Origin: an uncultured Tateyamaria sp.
GTDB taxonomy: Bacteria > Pseudomonadota > Alphaproteobacteria > Rhodobacterales > Rhodobacteraceae
Direction of reading: 5' to 3'
NCBI RefSeq assembly: GCF_947503045.1
Contig: NZ_CANNCF010000008.1
Span: forward strand, 1-64,000
Length of the DNA stretch: 64,000 nucleotides
The position numbers and the translations under genes were made by a program. Shown here in pieces: positions 1-8,005 of the stretch; position 1 is the first letter of the stretch, and each line of letters starts with the position of its first letter. The notes beneath the pieces are model-generated. The model ran no database searches, was not told the origin of the DNA, and saw only the letters and a list, made by a program, of their open reading frames with translations.

Positions 1-1074
1 ATTCTTGCGGTGGATGAGAGGCATCATGCCATTGGCGGCCAGCTCCGCCTCGCGGCGGTCCGAGATCGCGATCTCGGTGGGGCACTTCTGGTCGATACCA
101 CCATCATCCGTGGGGAAGGTGTGGCTTGGCAGGCCTTCGACAGCACCGCCGCTTTCGATCCCGCGGATCCGCGAACACCAGCCATATTCCTTGAAGGAGC
201 GGTTGATGTTGACGGCCATGCCATAGGCGGCATTCACCCAGCCGTATTTGCTGTGATCGGAACCGTCCGTGTCTTCCTCAAAGGCAAAGGCCTCGACCGG
301 GTCGGTCTTGGAGCCATAAGGCAGACGTCCCAGGAACCGGGGCATCGCGAGGCCCACATATTTGGAATCCTCGCTCTCGCGCAACGAGCGCCACGAGGCA
401 TATTCCGGGGTCTGGAAGATCTTGGTCAGATCACGCGGGTTGGCGAGTTCAGACCAGCTGTCCATCTGGAACAGGGTCGGATTGGCGCCGGTGATCAGCG
501 GGGCGTGTGCGGCCGCCGCGATCTTGGACATCTCGCCCAGCAGTTCCACATCCGGTGGAGAGTGGTCAAAGTGGTAGTCCGCCACAAGGCTGCCGTAAGG
601 CTCGCCACCGAACTGACCAAATTCCTCTTCGTAGATCTTCTTGAAGATCGGGGACTGGTCCCAGGCGGTGCCTTTGTATTTGCGCAGGGTCTTGTGCATG
701 TCCTTCTTGGAGATGTTCATGACCCGGATTTTCAGCATCTCGTCGGTCTCGGTGTTGTTGACGAGGTAATGCAGACCGCGCCACGCGCTTTCCAACTGCT
801 GGAAGTCGGGGTGGTGCAGGATTTCGTTGACCTGCTCGGTCAGCTTCTTGTCGATCTGGGCGACAATGCTTTCGATGGTGCGCAGGGCGTCGTCCGAAAT
901 CAGCGCGGCGTTGGCCAACGCCTGCTCAGCCAGCGTCTTGACCGCCTGTTCCACAGCCGTCTTGGCCTGATCGGATTTGGGGCGGAATTCCTTCTTCAGC
1001 AGATTTTCAAAGTCGGAGGAGCCAAAGGCCGTCGCCTCTTCACCACCGGCTGCTTCTGTTTCAAGTTCGGCCAT
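1..1074 (-). CDS. tssC: TssC/VipB, T6SS contractile sheath large subunit (C-terminus cut by window edge)
   Basis: The minus-strand frame is open from an ATG at 1074 to the window edge, giving the first 358 residues. Families of this type are usually about 490-500 residues, so roughly the last quarter is missing. TssC pairs with TssB to form the contractile sheath around the Hcp tube. The family-typical stretch W-R-G-L-H-Y-L-V lies near residue 95, and the conserved L-G-R-L-P-Y-G lies further on. An AGGAG ribosome binding site overlaps the tssB stop, six bases before the ATG, so the two sheath subunits are translationally coupled. Since transcription runs leftwards, hcp, tssE, tssF, tssG and clpV would be expected just outside the window; that is inference from usual gene order. 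Confidence 0.95.
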   Translation of the reverse strand, partial: MAELETEAAGGEEATAFGSSDFENLLKKEFRPKSDQAKTAVEQAVKTLAEQALANAALISDDALRTIESIVAQIDKKLTEQVNEILHHPDFQQLESAWRGLHYLVNNTETDEMLKIRVMNISKKDMHKTLRKYKGTAWDQSPIFKKIYEEEFGQFGGEPYGSLVADYHFDHSPPDVELLGEMSKIAAAAHAPLITGANPTLFQMDSWSELANPRDLTKIFQTPEYASWRSLRESEDSKYVGLAMPRFLGRLPYGSKTDPVEAFAFEEDTDGSDHSKYGWVNAAYGMAVNINRSFKEYGWCSRIRGIESGGAVEGLPSHTFPTDDGGIDQKCPTEIAISDRREAELAANGMMPLIHRKN

Positions 1075-1077
1075 CGT

Positions 1078-1593
1078 TTACTCCTGATCTTCAGCGTCAT
1101 CAGCCTTGGGGGCTGGCTGCGCGGCAAGGGTTTTCAGCAGGGCGGGGTCCTGAGTGATCTTGGCGATAAGATCCTCGGCACCCGATTTCCCGTCCATGTA
1201 AGTCATGAGGTTGCTCAGATTGGTGCGGGCATCCAAGAGCTCCTTGAGGGGCTCAACCTTGGCCGCGATGGCGGCAGGGCTGAAATCGTCCATGGATTCA
1301 AATGTCATGTCGACGGCCATGTTGCCTTCGCCGCTCAGCGTGTTGGGCACGGTGAATGCCGCACGCGGGGCCATGGACTTCATGCGCTCGTCAAAGTTGT
1401 CGACATCGATCTCCAGGAACTTGCGGTCGGCGATGCCGGGCTGAGGCACTTCGGACTTGCCCGCAAGATCGGACATCACGCCCATCACGAAGGGCAGCTG
1501 CACCTTCTTTTCCGCCCCGTACAGTTCCACATCATATTCGATCTGGACCCGGGGTGCGCGATTGCGCGCAATGAATTTCTGTGAACTAGCCAT
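1078..1593 (-). CDS. tssB: TssB/VipA, T6SS contractile sheath small subunit
   Basis: A 171-residue protein of normal TssB length. It begins with the SSQKFIARNRAPRVQIEYDV-type N-terminus and carries the conserved LPFVMGVMSDL segment and the FLEIDVDNFDERM segment that are hallmarks of the family. It forms the sheath protomer with TssC, whose gene starts three bases after this stop. A short acidic, Ala/Pro-rich tail follows the conserved core and is variable in the family. The 82-base gap to tssA upstream contains no clear terminator, so tssA-tssB-tssC is probably one transcript. Confidence 0.95.
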   Translation of the reverse strand: MASSQKFIARNRAPRVQIEYDVELYGAEKKVQLPFVMGVMSDLAGKSEVPQPGIADRKFLEIDVDNFDERMKSMAPRAAFTVPNTLSGEGNMAVDMTFESMDDFSPAAIAAKVEPLKELLDARTNLSNLMTYMDGKSGAEDLIAKITQDPALLKTLAAQPAPKADDAEDQE

Positions 1594-1675
1594 GTCCCGT
1601 CTCTCCTTCGCAAACTTTTTGCTTTGCTTGTGACCCTAACACGCGGGCCCAAAATCCTATTCGTTTCCATCGGCC

Positions 1676-2710
1676 TTATTCGTCGTCGCTGATCCCGCCG
1701 ATCATATTCACGCGGTCAACGCTGTCGTAGGCCATGTCGCGCACGATGGTCATAAAATCCGCGCCGACAAGCTTTTTCGCACGAGTCAGTAAAAGTGGCA
1801 CCGGACTCGACGGCTCCGCGCGCTCATAATAGCTTATTATGCGGTCCAGTGCATTCTGAACATCAGTCGGGTTGTTGATGGCTCCCGTACCACCGCCACC
1901 TGCAGGACGCCCGGCCGGGGCCGAACCGTCGCCCGCATCGCCGTCGCCTGCATCGTCTCCACCCGCATCACCTTCGGGTTCGCCCAGTGCGTTCGCAATC
2001 TTGTTGCTGGCCTTCTTGAGCAGCTTGATCAGCGGGTCGAGGTCAGGACCCTGGCCGGGGGTCATCTCGTCGAACTTCGCACTGATCGCCGTCACGTCGA
2101 CCAGGGACTTGGCCACCGCTTCGGAAATGCCCTTCAGAACCTCTTCGTCGGTGTCCTGAAACGCGGCCTGCACCTGCCCCTGATCCGGGACGTTGTCCAT
2201 GTCTGACGTCGGGGTGGATTCCCCGTCTGCCACCGAAATCTCGCGCAGGCTGATCGCACCGAATGTGCGGCTCTGGGTCAGCGGAGCGCGGCGGACTCCG
2301 CGCAGGATACGGGCATCATCCACCAGCGTCAGGATCGCGTTGATCCGCATGGTCGGATCGTCGTCATCATCGGCGTCCAGCTGCGGGTGGCAGGAGCCCC
2401 AGTATTCATCCAGACAGCGGGCCACATAATTGATGGCATCCGAAAACCCGGGAAAGCCTTTTAGCCGCAACTGGGCTTCGGCCAGAAAGATACCGGCGCG
2501 CAGATCATGACTGCGACCCAGGATCTCTTCGGCCTTGGCGGCCACCTCTTTATAGTCGGGGTCTTCGGGCGGCAGAATGTCGTCGCCCATCTGGCGTTCT
2601 TCACCGTGCGTCGCCGCAATTTCCAGTTCGGTAAAGACCGGATCGTACTCCAGATCTTCGCCGCTTGGTGCGTCGTCTCCATGACTTTGAAGAAGCGCGT
2701 CTATGTCCAT
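1676..2710 (-). CDS. tssA: TssA, T6SS baseplate/tail assembly protein (ImpA_N domain)
   Basis: A 344-residue protein with an ImpA-type N-terminal domain (roughly residues 1-150). A Gly/Ala/Asp-rich linker near 245-280 is followed by a short C-terminal domain with the I-S-Y-Y-E-R-x-E-P-S-S-P-V-P-L-L-L motif common to short TssA proteins. TssA primes tube and sheath polymerisation at the baseplate. The start ATG at 2710 is preceded by a G-rich ribosome binding site. It is the first gene of the leftward tssABC run and is divergent from the DUF6931-type gene at 3008, so the roughly 300 bases between them should hold two promoters. Confidence 0.93.
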   Translation of the reverse strand: MDIDALLQSHGDDAPSGEDLEYDPVFTELEIAATHGEERQMGDDILPPEDPDYKEVAAKAEEILGRSHDLRAGIFLAEAQLRLKGFPGFSDAINYVARCLDEYWGSCHPQLDADDDDDPTMRINAILTLVDDARILRGVRRAPLTQSRTFGAISLREISVADGESTPTSDMDNVPDQGQVQAAFQDTDEEVLKGISEAVAKSLVDVTAISAKFDEMTPGQGPDLDPLIKLLKKASNKIANALGEPEGDAGGDDAGDGDAGDGSAPAGRPAGGGGTGAINNPTDVQNALDRIISYYERAEPSSPVPLLLTRAKKLVGADFMTIVRDMAYDSVDRVNMIGGISDDE

Positions 2711-3007
2711 ATTCCCCCCGGCGGCAGGTGCAACCTAGTGATAAGAGTGCCCATTAAGTCGTTGAGCAAGAAACAGCTTATCACAGAAATTTTAGAAGGC
2801 TAGCGAAAGCGCGTTCATTCGTATGGGGGTATTTCATACCTTTTAATGTGTTTGGGGCTTCCCTATGCGGCACTGCTGCCCCAACCGCACAGTCTGCAAG
2901 ATTCATTTCAACCCGATGCGCAAAAGCTGGCGCAAAACATTGACCTGAGCACGCGCGCATCGCACAGTCATCAGCGTGATTGTAAATTATTTCAAACGAC
3001 GGCCGCG

Positions 3008-3589
3008 ATGGACGATCTGAATTCTGAACAAACCTTGCCTCCGGCGCGGGCCATACGCTTTGACCGGGTGAACGACCTCTATGCTGAGATGCCGGAGATC
3101 GCGAAGTTTATCGAGACACCCGCCGAGGATGACGATGGCTATCGCAGCTTTCTTGAACGGCTGCGCGCCTCGCAAACCCCCGAAGACGCGGTGACCTTTA
3201 CCGCCTTTGCACTGCAGGCCAAGGCCGGGATCAAATGGGGCATGGAATGTGTCGCCTCGCTGATCCCCGACATGGCCCCCGAAGATACCAAACTGATGAA
3301 CCTTGTGTCGGAATGGCTGGACGATCCGACCTCGGAAAACCGCTGGAAAACGCTGGAAGTGGCGCTGTTCGCGCCGCGCCGTTCGCCTGCGGTCTATCTG
3401 GGGCTGGCCGTTGGTTGGTCCGGCGGACCTCTGGCCCCCAACGATCTGGTCACCGTGCCGGCCTGGCGTGCTCCGCGCGCGCTCAGTTCCGCCGTGATGC
3501 GGGCCGTGGGGCAGATGCGCACCGAACACCGCGGCGAAAGCCTTGATTTCGTGCTGGACCGCGCGGCCGGGCTGTTCCGCCTGAACTGA
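3008..3589 (+). CDS. DUF6931-type T6SS-associated protein, second copy
   Basis: A 193-residue cytoplasmic protein. The open frame extends upstream to 2846, but the conserved part begins at the ATG at 3008 (MDDLNSEQ), and the upstream residues look like noise, so I take 3008 as the start. It resembles the protein at 60775-61389. Both have a centre of the form E-C-V-x-x-A followed by W-x-x-D-P-[ST]-x-E-N-R, which I associate with the DUF6931 family seen in alphaproteobacterial T6SS loci. The next gene is an FHA protein, as in the other T6SS set, where DUF6931-PAAR-FHA are contiguous. Function unknown. Confidence 0.75.
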   Translation: MDDLNSEQTLPPARAIRFDRVNDLYAEMPEIAKFIETPAEDDDGYRSFLERLRASQTPEDAVTFTAFALQAKAGIKWGMECVASLIPDMAPEDTKLMNLVSEWLDDPTSENRWKTLEVALFAPRRSPAVYLGLAVGWSGGPLAPNDLVTVPAWRAPRALSSAVMRAVGQMRTEHRGESLDFVLDRAAGLFRLN

Positions 3590-3632
3590 CGCCGCCGACG
3601 CGGCAACACCGTCAAAAGGACGCTCAAGACCT

Positions 3633-5291
3633 ATGGACAGGCTGACACTGCGAATCGAGAACCGGTCGGACGCGGCGGGCGACATGCCCGAGGACATCTC
3701 GGTCCTGGGTCAGGGGATCAGCATCGGGCGCAAGATGGAAAACGACTGGTCGTTGCCAGACAGCACCCGGTTCATCTCGGGCAAACATGTGCGCATTCTC
3801 TACGAGGGTCAGGGTTATGTGATCGAGGATGTGTCGACCAACGGCACTTTCATGAACGGCTCGACCACCCGGATCGAGGGCAAGCGCAAGCTCGAACATG
3901 ACGACCGTATCCGCATCGGCAGTTATATAGTGGCCGTCGAACTGGAACCGGTCGATGACAGCGCCATGCGCCAGATCAGCGGCGCCCAAGGGGTGCAGGC
4001 ACCGCCCACCGCAGGCAACATGCGCCCGCCCTCTGGCGGCATCCAGCGCAATGTCAGCATGCCACCGCAAGGCCAGACTCAGTCGCGCGGTGCGCAAACG
4101 CCGGACTTTTCCCGCTTTCAGGGCGGCGCAGGCGGGGCCACGGGCGTGCAGCGCCCCACGGGCGGGATTTCGATGCCACCCACGGCCAACAGCGCGCCAC
4201 CCGCCACGCCGATCCCGGATGACTTTGACGACGATCTGCTGGGCCTGCCCGGATCCGAGCCCGCAGAGGCCAAGGCCCCCGATCCAGCGCCGGCCGCACC
4301 TCCCGCTGCCGCGACGCCAGAACCGGCCCCCGCCCCGGCGGCCGCGCCCGATCCAACACCCGCCCCGGCGCAGCCCAACGAAACCCCGGCTTTCGAGGTG
4401 ACGCCGGTGCCGACATCCGGCCCCGCCCCCATCCCGAAACACGAGGCCCCTGCCCCGGCTCAGGCGCAGACCCCGGCACAAGAGCTCACCGGCCCGTTCT
4501 CTCCCACCGATCCGACCGCCGCACCGCTGGTGCTGCCCGAAACCGCCGAAGTGCCGCCGGTGCCGGTCGTCGAAAGGACCGACCTGACTCCGCGCGGCCT
4601 TGGCGAACGCTTTGCCGAAACCGCCGCCCCGCGCCCTGCCCCGGCACCTGCCGCCGCAGAACCGGCGCAATCCGCCCCCGCGCCAGCACCGGCACCCGAA
4701 CCAACTCCCGCCCCCGAACCGGCCACCAACGCGCTGCTCGAAGGGTTCCTCGAAGGGGCCGGGATTCAGGACGCCGACCAGCTCGGCTTTGACTTGCACG
4801 ATCTGGGCGTGATGCTCGGCAAATGCGCCCGGCTCGGCACGCAGGAAATGATGCAGATGCTGCAGGACCGCTCGGCGGTGAAGTTCTTCGTGGCCAATGA
4901 CGACCGGACCATGCGGATCGCCAGCGGCAACAACCCGATGAAATTCATGATCGACCCGGACGAGGCGTTCACGGCGCTCTTCGTGCAACCGCGCGACGGC
5001 TACCAGACCGGCCCCGAAGGGTTCGACAACGCGCTCACCGACATCCGCCAGCACCAGGCCGCAATGATGGCCGCGATCCAGCCCGCACTTGCCGACATGC
5101 TCGAAGGGCTGGCACCGAAAGAGATCGCGCAGGATGCAGGTGGCGGACGTCTGGGCAGTGGCGCGCGCAAATCGTGGGAAGAATACGAAAAGCGTTGGGA
5201 AGCCCGTGCAGCCCAGGGCGAAAACGGCATGCTCGACGCCTTTCTGGACGCCTTCGCGCGGCGCTACAATCAGGCCCTCGACGCGCTCTGA
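3633..5291 (+). CDS. T6SS-associated FHA-domain protein, second copy (FHA-2)
   Basis: A 552-residue protein. Residues 1-105 form an FHA domain, with I-G-R-K near 31, the S-x-x-H-like S-G-K-H at 49-52 and S-T-N-G-T-F at 68-73. FHA domains bind phosphothreonine. A long Pro/Ala-rich linker follows, containing IPDDFDDD at 194-201. A conserved T6SS FHA C-terminal domain (about 365-552) has the N-N-P-M-K-F motif and ends in an F-A-R-R-Y-N-Q-A-like tail. This architecture fits TagH/Fha scaffold proteins that read PpkA phosphorylation and activate T6SS assembly. A paralogue lies at 59002-60462. It sits 43 bases after the DUF6931-type gene and is the last gene before the 12-kb block containing repABC. 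Confidence 0.9.
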   Translation: MDRLTLRIENRSDAAGDMPEDISVLGQGISIGRKMENDWSLPDSTRFISGKHVRILYEGQGYVIEDVSTNGTFMNGSTTRIEGKRKLEHDDRIRIGSYIVAVELEPVDDSAMRQISGAQGVQAPPTAGNMRPPSGGIQRNVSMPPQGQTQSRGAQTPDFSRFQGGAGGATGVQRPTGGISMPPTANSAPPATPIPDDFDDDLLGLPGSEPAEAKAPDPAPAAPPAAATPEPAPAPAAAPDPTPAPAQPNETPAFEVTPVPTSGPAPIPKHEAPAPAQAQTPAQELTGPFSPTDPTAAPLVLPETAEVPPVPVVERTDLTPRGLGERFAETAAPRPAPAPAAAEPAQSAPAPAPAPEPTPAPEPATNALLEGFLEGAGIQDADQLGFDLHDLGVMLGKCARLGTQEMMQMLQDRSAVKFFVANDDRTMRIASGNNPMKFMIDPDEAFTALFVQPRDGYQTGPEGFDNALTDIRQHQAAMMAAIQPALADMLEGLAPKEIAQDAGGGRLGSGARKSWEEYEKRWEARAAQGENGMLDAFLDAFARRYNQALDAL

Positions 5292-5558
5292 TTTTTCGCA
5301 ATATCCGCACCGTTCCGCCTCACAAAAACCACGACCCAAATGTCTTCAAACGCGCGAATCACCGACGCGCATGCGGCTGGCGCGCATCGACAAATCCGGG
5401 CCAGAGACGCCGACCGACGGCCCACCGCCCATGTCTTCGCGCAGTGCGGGTAAAGAATTCCCCCCTGAATTGAGTCTTCGCCCGATCGAACGATTTTCCC
5501 GGGCATTCGCGCATTCGGATGCTAAATTGCTGCCACATTTCGTGTGGGAGTAATTGGG

Positions 5559-6308
5559 ATGAAACATTTTGTTTTCGGAGCGGCCGCTTTGGCATTGGCG
5601 ACGATCGGTATTTCGGTCGGCCAAGAGGCGCAGGCCGCGACCGACTATGAGGGCATCTACGAAGCCACCAGCGTGAACACCCGCGGCAACGATCACACCG
5701 TCTGGTTGCCGGGCCTGTTCTCGGGCACGGACGCCTACTGGCAGTTCACTGGTGGCGCTGGCAACTTCTCGGTCGGTGCAGGCAATGCAACGGCATCGCT
5801 GGGCGGCACCATCGACAACAACGGTGATCCGAACCTCATGCTCGAACTGGCCGTGGAATACGTTCTGCGTGACCCGAACGAGCCCGGCGTGAGCGGTGTC
5901 AAAGGCGGCGGCATTGATGGCGGCCTCAACGCCACGGAACGCGCCGCGCTGATCGACACATGGTCATTCTTCGACATCGTGTCGGCCTCCCTGACGGGCG
6001 TGGGCGCTCTTGAGGGCCTTGTGCTTGAACTGACGGCCTTCCCGACACTGCCCGAGGATATCCCGTTCCAACTGGGCGAAAGCGCCAACGACAAGAACCA
6101 GGGTCTCGGCGGGTCCGGCTGGTTTTCGTGGTCGATTGTCTCGCAAGCGACGGACATGACCTATGTGGCGCTGCCCAATGGCAGCTCGAACCAGCATGGC
6201 GACATCAATATCAACCTCTCCGCCGTACCGCTTCCGGCCGGAGGTGTGCTACTGATTGGTGGTCTGGCTGCACTCGGCGCGGTGCGACGCCGGAAGAAAG
6301 CCGCCTGA
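5559..6308 (+). CDS. Secreted VPLPA-CTERM sorting domain protein 1
   Basis: A 249-residue exported protein. It has a Lys-started hydrophobic signal peptide ending near A-Q-A-A, a Gly/Asn-rich beta-type body and a C-terminal tripartite tail: VPLPAG, a hydrophobic helix (GVLLIGGLAALGAV) and a basic end (RRRKKAA). This is the VPLPA-CTERM signal, a rhodobacterial relative of PEP-CTERM that is processed by exosortase-type enzymes. The ATG at 5559 is preferred over 5544 because GGGAG lies nine bases upstream of it. A strong intrinsic terminator follows. The function of the body is not recognisable. Two more proteins with the same tail are in this window. Confidence 0.85.
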   Translation: MKHFVFGAAALALATIGISVGQEAQAATDYEGIYEATSVNTRGNDHTVWLPGLFSGTDAYWQFTGGAGNFSVGAGNATASLGGTIDNNGDPNLMLELAVEYVLRDPNEPGVSGVKGGGIDGGLNATERAALIDTWSFFDIVSASLTGVGALEGLVLELTAFPTLPEDIPFQLGESANDKNQGLGGSGWFSWSIVSQATDMTYVALPNGSSNQHGDININLSAVPLPAGGVLLIGGLAALGAVRRRKKAA

Positions 6309-6336
6309 AGACGGCATAAACATCCGCAAGAACAAC

Positions 6337-6361
6337 GGCCCGCCACTGGCGGGCCTTTTTT
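6337..6361 (+). terminator. Intrinsic terminator after VPLPA-CTERM gene 1
   Basis: An 8-bp perfect GC stem (GGCCCGCC / GGCGGGCC) with a three-base ACT loop is followed directly by six T. It lies 28 bases after the stop of the VPLPA-CTERM gene. Confidence 0.9.
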
Positions 6362-6478
6362 GTTGCACCCGGACCGGATGTCCAATGCACGTGCCAATGA
6401 TGGCCATGCGGGACGAAGCGGACCTTCTCAAGTTGCGATTGAAGGTCCGCTGGCAATTTTTCTTTGGGGTTGCCAATC

Positions 6479-6760
6479 TCAACCTAAGAGCAAAATATCG
6501 GAACCGCCCGCACTGCGGCGCAAGGCATGCACATCTTCCAACTGTGCGTCATTCGCCCAAGCCAATGCAGCGGCCTTGTTTGGAAAGCTCAAGAGTGCTG
6601 CCGTATCTGGCTTGTCTGGAGCCCCGTCCAAAACGGTGAAGTCTTTGGTGGCACTTTCCACCTTTCCGCCGTGTTTGGCGAGCGCTGCGCCTGCGACCTC
6701 GCGATATTGTTCAAGTGCCGCTGGGTCGTTCACCGTCAGCTTTGCGTATGCGTAAATCAT
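6479..6760 (-). CDS. DUF1330-family small protein
   Basis: A 93-residue protein. The real start is the ATG at 6760 (MIYAYAKLTV), preceded by AAAGGA; the frame upstream of it is not conserved-looking. The pattern A-Y-A-K-L-T-V-N-D-P-x-x-L-x-x-Y, then G-G-K, then F-P-x-x-x-x-A-x-x-W matches DUF1330 proteins, which have a dimeric alpha-beta barrel fold and no settled function. It is divergent from a LysR regulator, a common pairing in which the regulator controls the small gene. Confidence 0.85.
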   Translation of the reverse strand: MIYAYAKLTVNDPAALEQYREVAGAALAKHGGKVESATKDFTVLDGAPDKPDTAALLSFPNKAAALAWANDAQLEDVHALRRSAGGSDILLLG

Positions 6761-6809
6761 GATGACATCCTTTCGTTCTCTGCCATCAGAAAGTAGTCCG
6801 ATGCAGCAC

Positions 6810-6849
6810 ATGCGAAAACGCGTGATTTTGCATAAGTTATATGCGAAAA
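6810..6849. promoter_or_regulatory. Candidate operator in the DUF1330 / LysR intergenic region
   Basis: The sequence ATGCGAAAA occurs at 6810-6818 and again at 6841-6849. The first copy is followed by TTTTGCAT (6826-6833), forming an imperfect inverted repeat. The elements lie between the divergent starts, and the second copy ends eight bases before the LysR ATG. This is the expected place for a LysR-type site controlling both genes. No binding data; inferred from position and symmetry. Confidence 0.45.
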
Positions 6850-6856
6850 TGCTTGT

Positions 6857-7738
6857 ATGCGATTGATTTGGGATGACTTGCGAACGGTTCTGATGTTGGT
6901 GCGCCATCAAACACTTGCTGGCGCCGCCGATGCGTTGGAGGTGAACTACACAACTGTGGCACGCCGCGTTCGGCGGGCAGAGAGTACACTCGGTCAGATC
7001 CTTTTCGAGCGCTTGGCAGATGGGTACCAGCCGACCGAGATCGCCAAAGTGGTCGCATCCCACGCGGAAAAAATGGAGACGTCTGAATTCGATCTGCGCC
7101 GCTATCTACAAGGTGCAGACAGCGCGCTGACCGGAACTTTCACGATTACCGCGCCTCAGCTTCTGATATCGAGTTTTCTGGCGCCCGTGTTGGATGACTT
7201 TGACCAAGCGTACCCAAATATCGAACTGCGCGTTTTGGCGACCAATGACATCTTGGACCTAACCCGGCTTGAGGCTGACCTCGCCATTCGTATCAGCAGA
7301 AATCCGGGGGATACCCTGAAGGGCCTAAGACTGCTTAAACAGGAGACAGCGAGTTTTGCGAGTCCGCGTCTGGCTGATCATATCCGATCCCATCCCACTG
7401 ATATGATCGATTGGATTGTTTACGATACTTTCCCGAACGTACCCAAAGGCACCAGCCCCATGTTCCCAAACAATCGCGTGCGTTTCCGCTTCGACGATAT
7501 GGTCGCAATGCTGGGAGCCGCGCAGGCAGGACTTGGTGTCCTGCGCGTGCCGTTGTTTCTTGGGCGCACCACGTCAGGATTAGAGATAGTTCCTGTGCTG
7601 CCACCGCAACCATACTCTGACATTTGGGTGGTGGGACACCCGGACGTCTGGCCGTCAAAAAAGGCACAGGCTTTTCGTGAAGTGCTGATTGCTCATAGCA
7701 AGCGGTCCCGTAGTATCTTCACTAGCCAAGCAGACTGA
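6857..7738 (+). CDS. LysR-family transcriptional regulator
   Basis: A 293-residue protein. It has an N-terminal winged helix-turn-helix (about residues 1-60: D-D-L-R-T-V-L then L-A-G-A-A-D-A-L-x-V-N-Y-T-T-V-A-R-R-V) and a C-terminal periplasmic-binding-like effector domain from about residue 90. This is full length for the family. It is divergent from the DUF1330 gene with 96 bases between starts, so autoregulation and control of that gene are likely. The effector is unknown. No link to the T6SS genes is visible other than location. Confidence 0.9.
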   Translation: MRLIWDDLRTVLMLVRHQTLAGAADALEVNYTTVARRVRRAESTLGQILFERLADGYQPTEIAKVVASHAEKMETSEFDLRRYLQGADSALTGTFTITAPQLLISSFLAPVLDDFDQAYPNIELRVLATNDILDLTRLEADLAIRISRNPGDTLKGLRLLKQETASFASPRLADHIRSHPTDMIDWIVYDTFPNVPKGTSPMFPNNRVRFRFDDMVAMLGAAQAGLGVLRVPLFLGRTTSGLEIVPVLPPQPYSDIWVVGHPDVWPSKKAQAFREVLIAHSKRSRSIFTSQAD

Positions 7739-7956
7739 TCAACGTCCGCAGAGCAGCCTTTGGCCGCAGTGCAGAACTTCCGGATTGTGCGCTCGTAGCC
7801 GCCCTTCGTAACGCTACTCATTCTAAGTGACCGGATACCCTATCCACACTGCCCCAAACTCTGCATCCCACCACCGGGACCGAAACCACCAAACCAGGCA
7901 TTCCCAGCGCCAGCAGCGATCCACACAACACTCACGTGTCTCATCCAAAGAAAAAC

Positions 7957-7984
7957 GGGGCACCCTTCTTCAAGGGCACCCCGC
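7957..7984 (-). terminator. Intrinsic terminator for the autotransporter gene
   Basis: Read on the minus strand, CGGGG and CCCTT arms pair with their complements across a two-base internal mismatch and a four-base loop, followed by GTTTTTC. It lies about 20 bases past the autotransporter stop. The rest of the 7739-8005 gap holds no gene I can support. Confidence 0.75.
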
Positions 7985-8005
7985 TCAATTCACATGTGTC
8001 CCGGA

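Noticed and set aside
10-1584. Plus-strand open frame of 524 codons
   Set aside because: It is antisense to tssC and tssB, whose minus-strand translations show clear family motifs; the plus frame is a high-GC shadow.
2846-3007. Longer N-terminus for the DUF6931-type protein
   Set aside because: The extra 54 residues are not like the paralogue and no ribosome binding site supports the earlier start.
5292-5558. Short frames in the FHA-2 to VPLPA-CTERM gap
   Set aside because: No ribosome binding site or recognisable protein pattern; treated as intergenic.
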